Shown in pieces: positions 27,229-29,438 of a stretch of DNA of 29,438 nucleotides. Made by a program: the position numbers and the translations under genes. The DNA lies in assembly GCF_000611645.1 (NCBI RefSeq), contig NW_014013256.1:1-29438 (forward strand). The letters are read 5' to 3'. Below the pieces are notes generated by a model. That model ran no database searches and was not told the origin of the DNA. It was given only the letters and a program-made list of their open reading frames with translations. The first letter of the stretch is position 1; each line of letters starts with the position of its first letter. The DNA is from Monoraphidium neglectum. Its lineage: Eukaryota; Chlorophyta; Chlorophyceae; Sphaeropleales; Selenastraceae.

Positions 27229-28170
27229 ATGGGCCAGCTGGTGTCCAAGGTTCTGGAGCCGGCGCAGACCGCCAAGCCCGCCGTCACGTTTGCCGAGGAG
27301 GAGGCGAAGGTGTGCTGCAGACCATAGCGGCGGCCGCGAACGGGGCGGCGGCAGCGGGGCGCTTGACCGAGGCTGAGCGGCGCTCCATAGGCGCATGAGG
27401 CCTCTGGTGCACCCTGATGCTCTCGGTCGCCTCAATAAATTTGAAAGCTGAGTCCATTCACCTGGATGCATCGTGAACAAAAAGGTCAAGAGGTGCGGTG
27501 TCTGGATGCGTGCCCTCTACCCCTCCCCAAAGGCCGAGCCACCGCCCAAGGCCCCGGTCATCAGCGTGGTTGACGTGAACAAAGAGGTTGGCGCTGAGCT
27601 GGACAGGGCAGCGGCCAAGGGCCGAAAGCCACAGGTCAACAAGGCGGCGGCCAAGAAGAAGGTGGGCGCCGCGTCGGACTGACGCGCAACGTGCAACTGC
27701 GCGGGTCCCAGAGTGTGTGCTTATATTAGCGTGCATGTTGATTGTTGGGTCATTGCAACAAAAGGGTCTGCAGCAACAGATGACCATGTGCAGCGCAATG
27801 TGTCGTCGTCTGTGCATCCATTGACAGCAATGGGCACGGCAGACGTGTCCGCTTTGTTTCAACCCGAGCCTGAGCCCGGTCGCCGGCGGCGTCCACCCGA
27901 ACCCAGGCGGCCCCCGCAAAGAAGCAGACGCCTGCCAAGAAGGCGGCAGCTGCTCCCAAGCCCGCCGCCGCCAAGCCTGCGCCAGCGGCCGCGCCCGCGA
28001 CTGCCGCCGCCGCCGCCGTCGCCGCCGCCGCGCCGGCGCCCGCGAAGCCTAAGGCTGATGAGAAGCCCAAGGGCAAGGCGGCCAAGCAGGCGCTGGCCGC
28101 GAAGAAGGGTCCGCTCAAGAAAGCTTCTGGCAAGAAGGGCGGCAAGGCCAAGGCTAAGGCCAAGAAGTGA
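27229..28170 (+). CDS. Small Lys/Ala/Pro-rich protein with N-myristoylation-type start
   Basis: Exons 27229-27309, 27533-27661 and 27907-28170 (all phase 0, GT-AG) give 157 residues. The N-terminus MGQLVSKVL fits the N-myristoylation consensus (Gly2, Ser6, Lys7). Residues 8-70 are mildly acidic then mixed (TFAEEEAK, PVISVVDVNKEVGAELDRA). The last 88 residues are almost only Ala, Lys, Pro and Gly, ending in GKKGGKAKAKAKK. The tail alone resembles histone H1, but no globular winged-helix domain is present. A myristoyl anchor plus a basic tail recalls MARCKS-type peripheral membrane proteins; this is an analogy of architecture, not shown homology. A TATA box, probable 5'UTR intron and a TGTAA 55 bp after the stop support a real gene. 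The first intron acceptor (CCCCAAAG) is the weakest junction. Confidence 0.68.
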
Positions 28171-28224
28171 GGGGCCGGGCTGCGCACAGCACCCCTCTGT
28201 GCGGCGGGCCCGGCGTGCGCAGCC

Positions 28225-28229
28225 TGTAA
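28225..28229 (+). terminator. TGTAA poly(A)-type signal of the small basic-protein gene
   Basis: First TGTAA after the stop at 28170, only 55 bp downstream. Confidence 0.5.
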
Positions 28230-29049
28230 GCAGGGGCTCGGGAACGGGCAGCTGGGCGCATGCGCTAAGGGGGCGGCGGCGATCATGTGCATCATGCGAG
28301 AGAGAGCATGTGCGCGCGCTTGCGTGGCGGCCGGTGCAGCCGCGCCTGCAAGTCGGCCCCCGGCTGCAAGGCGTCAGGCGCGCGGGCCGCGTGTTTTGAT
28401 CAACCACATACTCTTTGACTGTGCCCGCGAGGCGGGAGGCCCCTGCGCAACCCCCTGCGCTCCGCTCCCGCGCCGGGCGTGTGTGACTTGACCCCACCCG
28501 ACGCTTTTCCTTTTCCTTCGCGCTCTCCAGCCCCGCCCGCACCCTCGCTGAGTGGCTGTTACAGGGTGCGGGTGTCCAGCGTCCACCGGACTGGGAACGA
28601 GCTGCGACGCACGGACTGCATGCACGCTTCGTTTTGTTGTGCACCGATCCTCGCTGCCGACGCGGCGCTGGGGTTTTTCATTGTAAAAATTGGACCTGGC
28701 TCTCACCGTAAGCGGCAGATGCAGCGTATTCACCCTGTCTCGCAGTCTGTCCAGACAATTTGAGTGCAGGAGACAGTCGATGGCTTACGATGTGACAATC
28801 ACAGGCGCGACCCTTTCAAAACTTGAAAGGCCGTGCACCAACAGGCAGGAAGTGGAGCGCGAACAGAGCCGGGCGGCTGGCTGACCGACGGGCACCGCTG
28901 AATGGGGTGCGACGAAAAGGCAGTGCGAGAGCTGCGTGGGGGGGGGGGCTCGTTGTAAGCCTTGAAATCCACAGTTTGAGGTATTCTGCGGGGGCGGAAG
29001 AAAAAGAGCCCTTGGGCAGCAATCAAATGTGAATATCCGTGTGCGACTG

Positions 29050-29094
29050 TAACAAGCCGCCGACATCACAGGCCGCCGTAACAGGCCGCCGACA
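29050..29094 (+). repeat. 16-bp direct repeat
   Basis: TAACAAGCCGCCGACA (29050-29065) recurs as TAACAGGCCGCCGACA (29079-29094), 15 of 16 bases equal, with another GGCCGCCG between them. Confidence 0.75.
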
Positions 29095-29159
29095 CAGATC
29101 ATGCAAGCACGATGCAGAGAGTCGAATCCCGTTCGCCATGAGTCATCTCATCAGTAATC

Positions 29160-29438
29160 TTATGTGTTCGATTTGAACGACGCGTAAATGCGGTTCAGCG
29201 TCGCCGCGCTTGCCGCCGTCGCCGCCGTCGCCGCCGTCGACGCCGCCTGCCCCGCCGCACTCGCCGCCTGCCCTGCTGCGCTGGCCGCCGCCCGCGCCTG
29301 CTCCTGCGCCGCCCGGCCCACGCCGGGCGCCTTGGCCAGCAAATCCTGCGCCGCGCGGCCGACGCCGCCGGGCGCCACCGACAGCAGCGACGGCGCGCCG
29401 CCGCCGCCGCCGCCGCCGGCGCCCCCAGCGTCCTGCGC
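29160..29438 (-). CDS. C-terminal part of an Ala-rich helical protein (partial)
   Basis: On the minus strand an open frame enters from the right edge (29438) and stops at TAA (29162-29160), giving 92 residues. It starts with a Gly run, then has paired motifs APGGVGRAAQDLLAK and APGVGRAAQEQAR, followed by short Ala/Ser/Thr helical repeats (SAAGQAASAAGQAAST) and a distinct end LNRIYASFKSNT. The 11-residue-like Ala/Gly/Gln periodicity suggests an amphipathic helix of the LEA or apolipoprotein type, but the family is not recognised. The start lies outside the window. GC-rich shadow frames exist, so coding status rests on the ordered repeats and the distinct tail. Confidence 0.5.
   Translation of the reverse strand, partial: AQDAGGAGGGGGGGAPSLLSVAPGGVGRAAQDLLAKAPGVGRAAQEQARAAASAAGQAASAAGQAASTAATAATAASAATLNRIYASFKSNT

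Larger units (their letters stand above)
28171..29159. other. Intergenic stretch
   Basis: A TGTAA at 28225-28229 probably ends the small basic-protein transcript. Further TGTAA motifs occur at 28682, 28951 and 29048. There is a run of about 11 G at 28938-28948 and a 16-bp imperfect direct repeat at 29050-29094. No coding gene is supported. Confidence 0.5.

Noticed and set aside
26659..27489. Minus-strand open frame of 276 codons
   Set aside because: It overlaps the TATA box, 5'UTR intron and first exon of the small basic-protein gene, and its translation has no domain.
27907..28170. Histone H1 call for the Lys/Ala/Pro-rich exon
   Set aside because: No winged-helix globular domain in the spliced protein, and the N-terminus is of myristoylation type.
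29118..29140. GTCGAATCCC, reminiscent of a tRNA T-arm
   Set aside because: The stem does not pair and no D-arm, anticodon arm or acceptor stem is found around it. The same holds for AGTTCAATCC near 5330.

Overview
The window looks like nuclear DNA of a GC-rich green alga (Chlorophyta). It is very GC-rich with G/C-ending codons, and most genes are cut by short introns of roughly 90-460 bp with GT-AG borders. TGTAA motifs, the usual chlorophyte poly(A) signal, follow several stops. Proteins carry Ala/Gly/Gln-rich stretches, and (CAG)n and (CA)n microsatellites are abundant. The gene set also fits an alga: a GH9 cellulase, a HOL/TPMT-type methyl transferase and an organelle-type aspartate aminotransferase. 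No bacterial operon, CRISPR array, rRNA or convincing tRNA is visible. All gene models below were spliced by hand from sequence; exon phases close in every complete model.

Layout. 1-247 is the 3' end of an unidentified + strand gene, followed by about 3.4 kb with no convincing gene. 3679-5018 (+) encodes an LSM11-like U7 snRNP Sm protein with two long polyglutamine runs. 5820-11129 (+) is a 14-exon aspartate aminotransferase; a 510-base assembly gap lies wholly inside its last intron, so the protein is complete. 12000-13553 (+) is a predicted four-helix membrane protein of unknown function. 14436-16448 (+) is a thiol/halide/thiocyanate methyltransferase (HOL type). On the minus strand, 17003-17810 is a small, probably mitochondrial, one-helix protein with a degenerate WW motif, and 18999-22344 is a secreted GH9 endoglucanase with a Cys-rich N-terminal module and a GPI-anchor-like tail; a broken copy of part of one GH9 exon lies about 2 kb away at 18646-18711. 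22760-26092 (+) is a low-complexity coiled-coil protein diverging from the GH9 gene. 27229-28170 (+) is a small Lys/Ala/Pro-rich protein with an N-myristoylation-type start, with a TATA box and a probable 5'UTR intron. 29160-29438 (-) is the 3' part of an Ala-rich helical protein running off the window.

The genes do not form a pathway; this is an ordinary eukaryotic gene neighbourhood. The most interesting signals are the LSM11-like protein, which implies metazoan-type U7 histone pre-mRNA processing in a green alga and carries polyQ inside its Sm fold; an intron whose GT-rich 5' half and CA-rich 3' half could pair into a long hairpin joining its splice sites; the GH9 exon relic; and several small proteins of unknown family with clear targeting or anchoring features.
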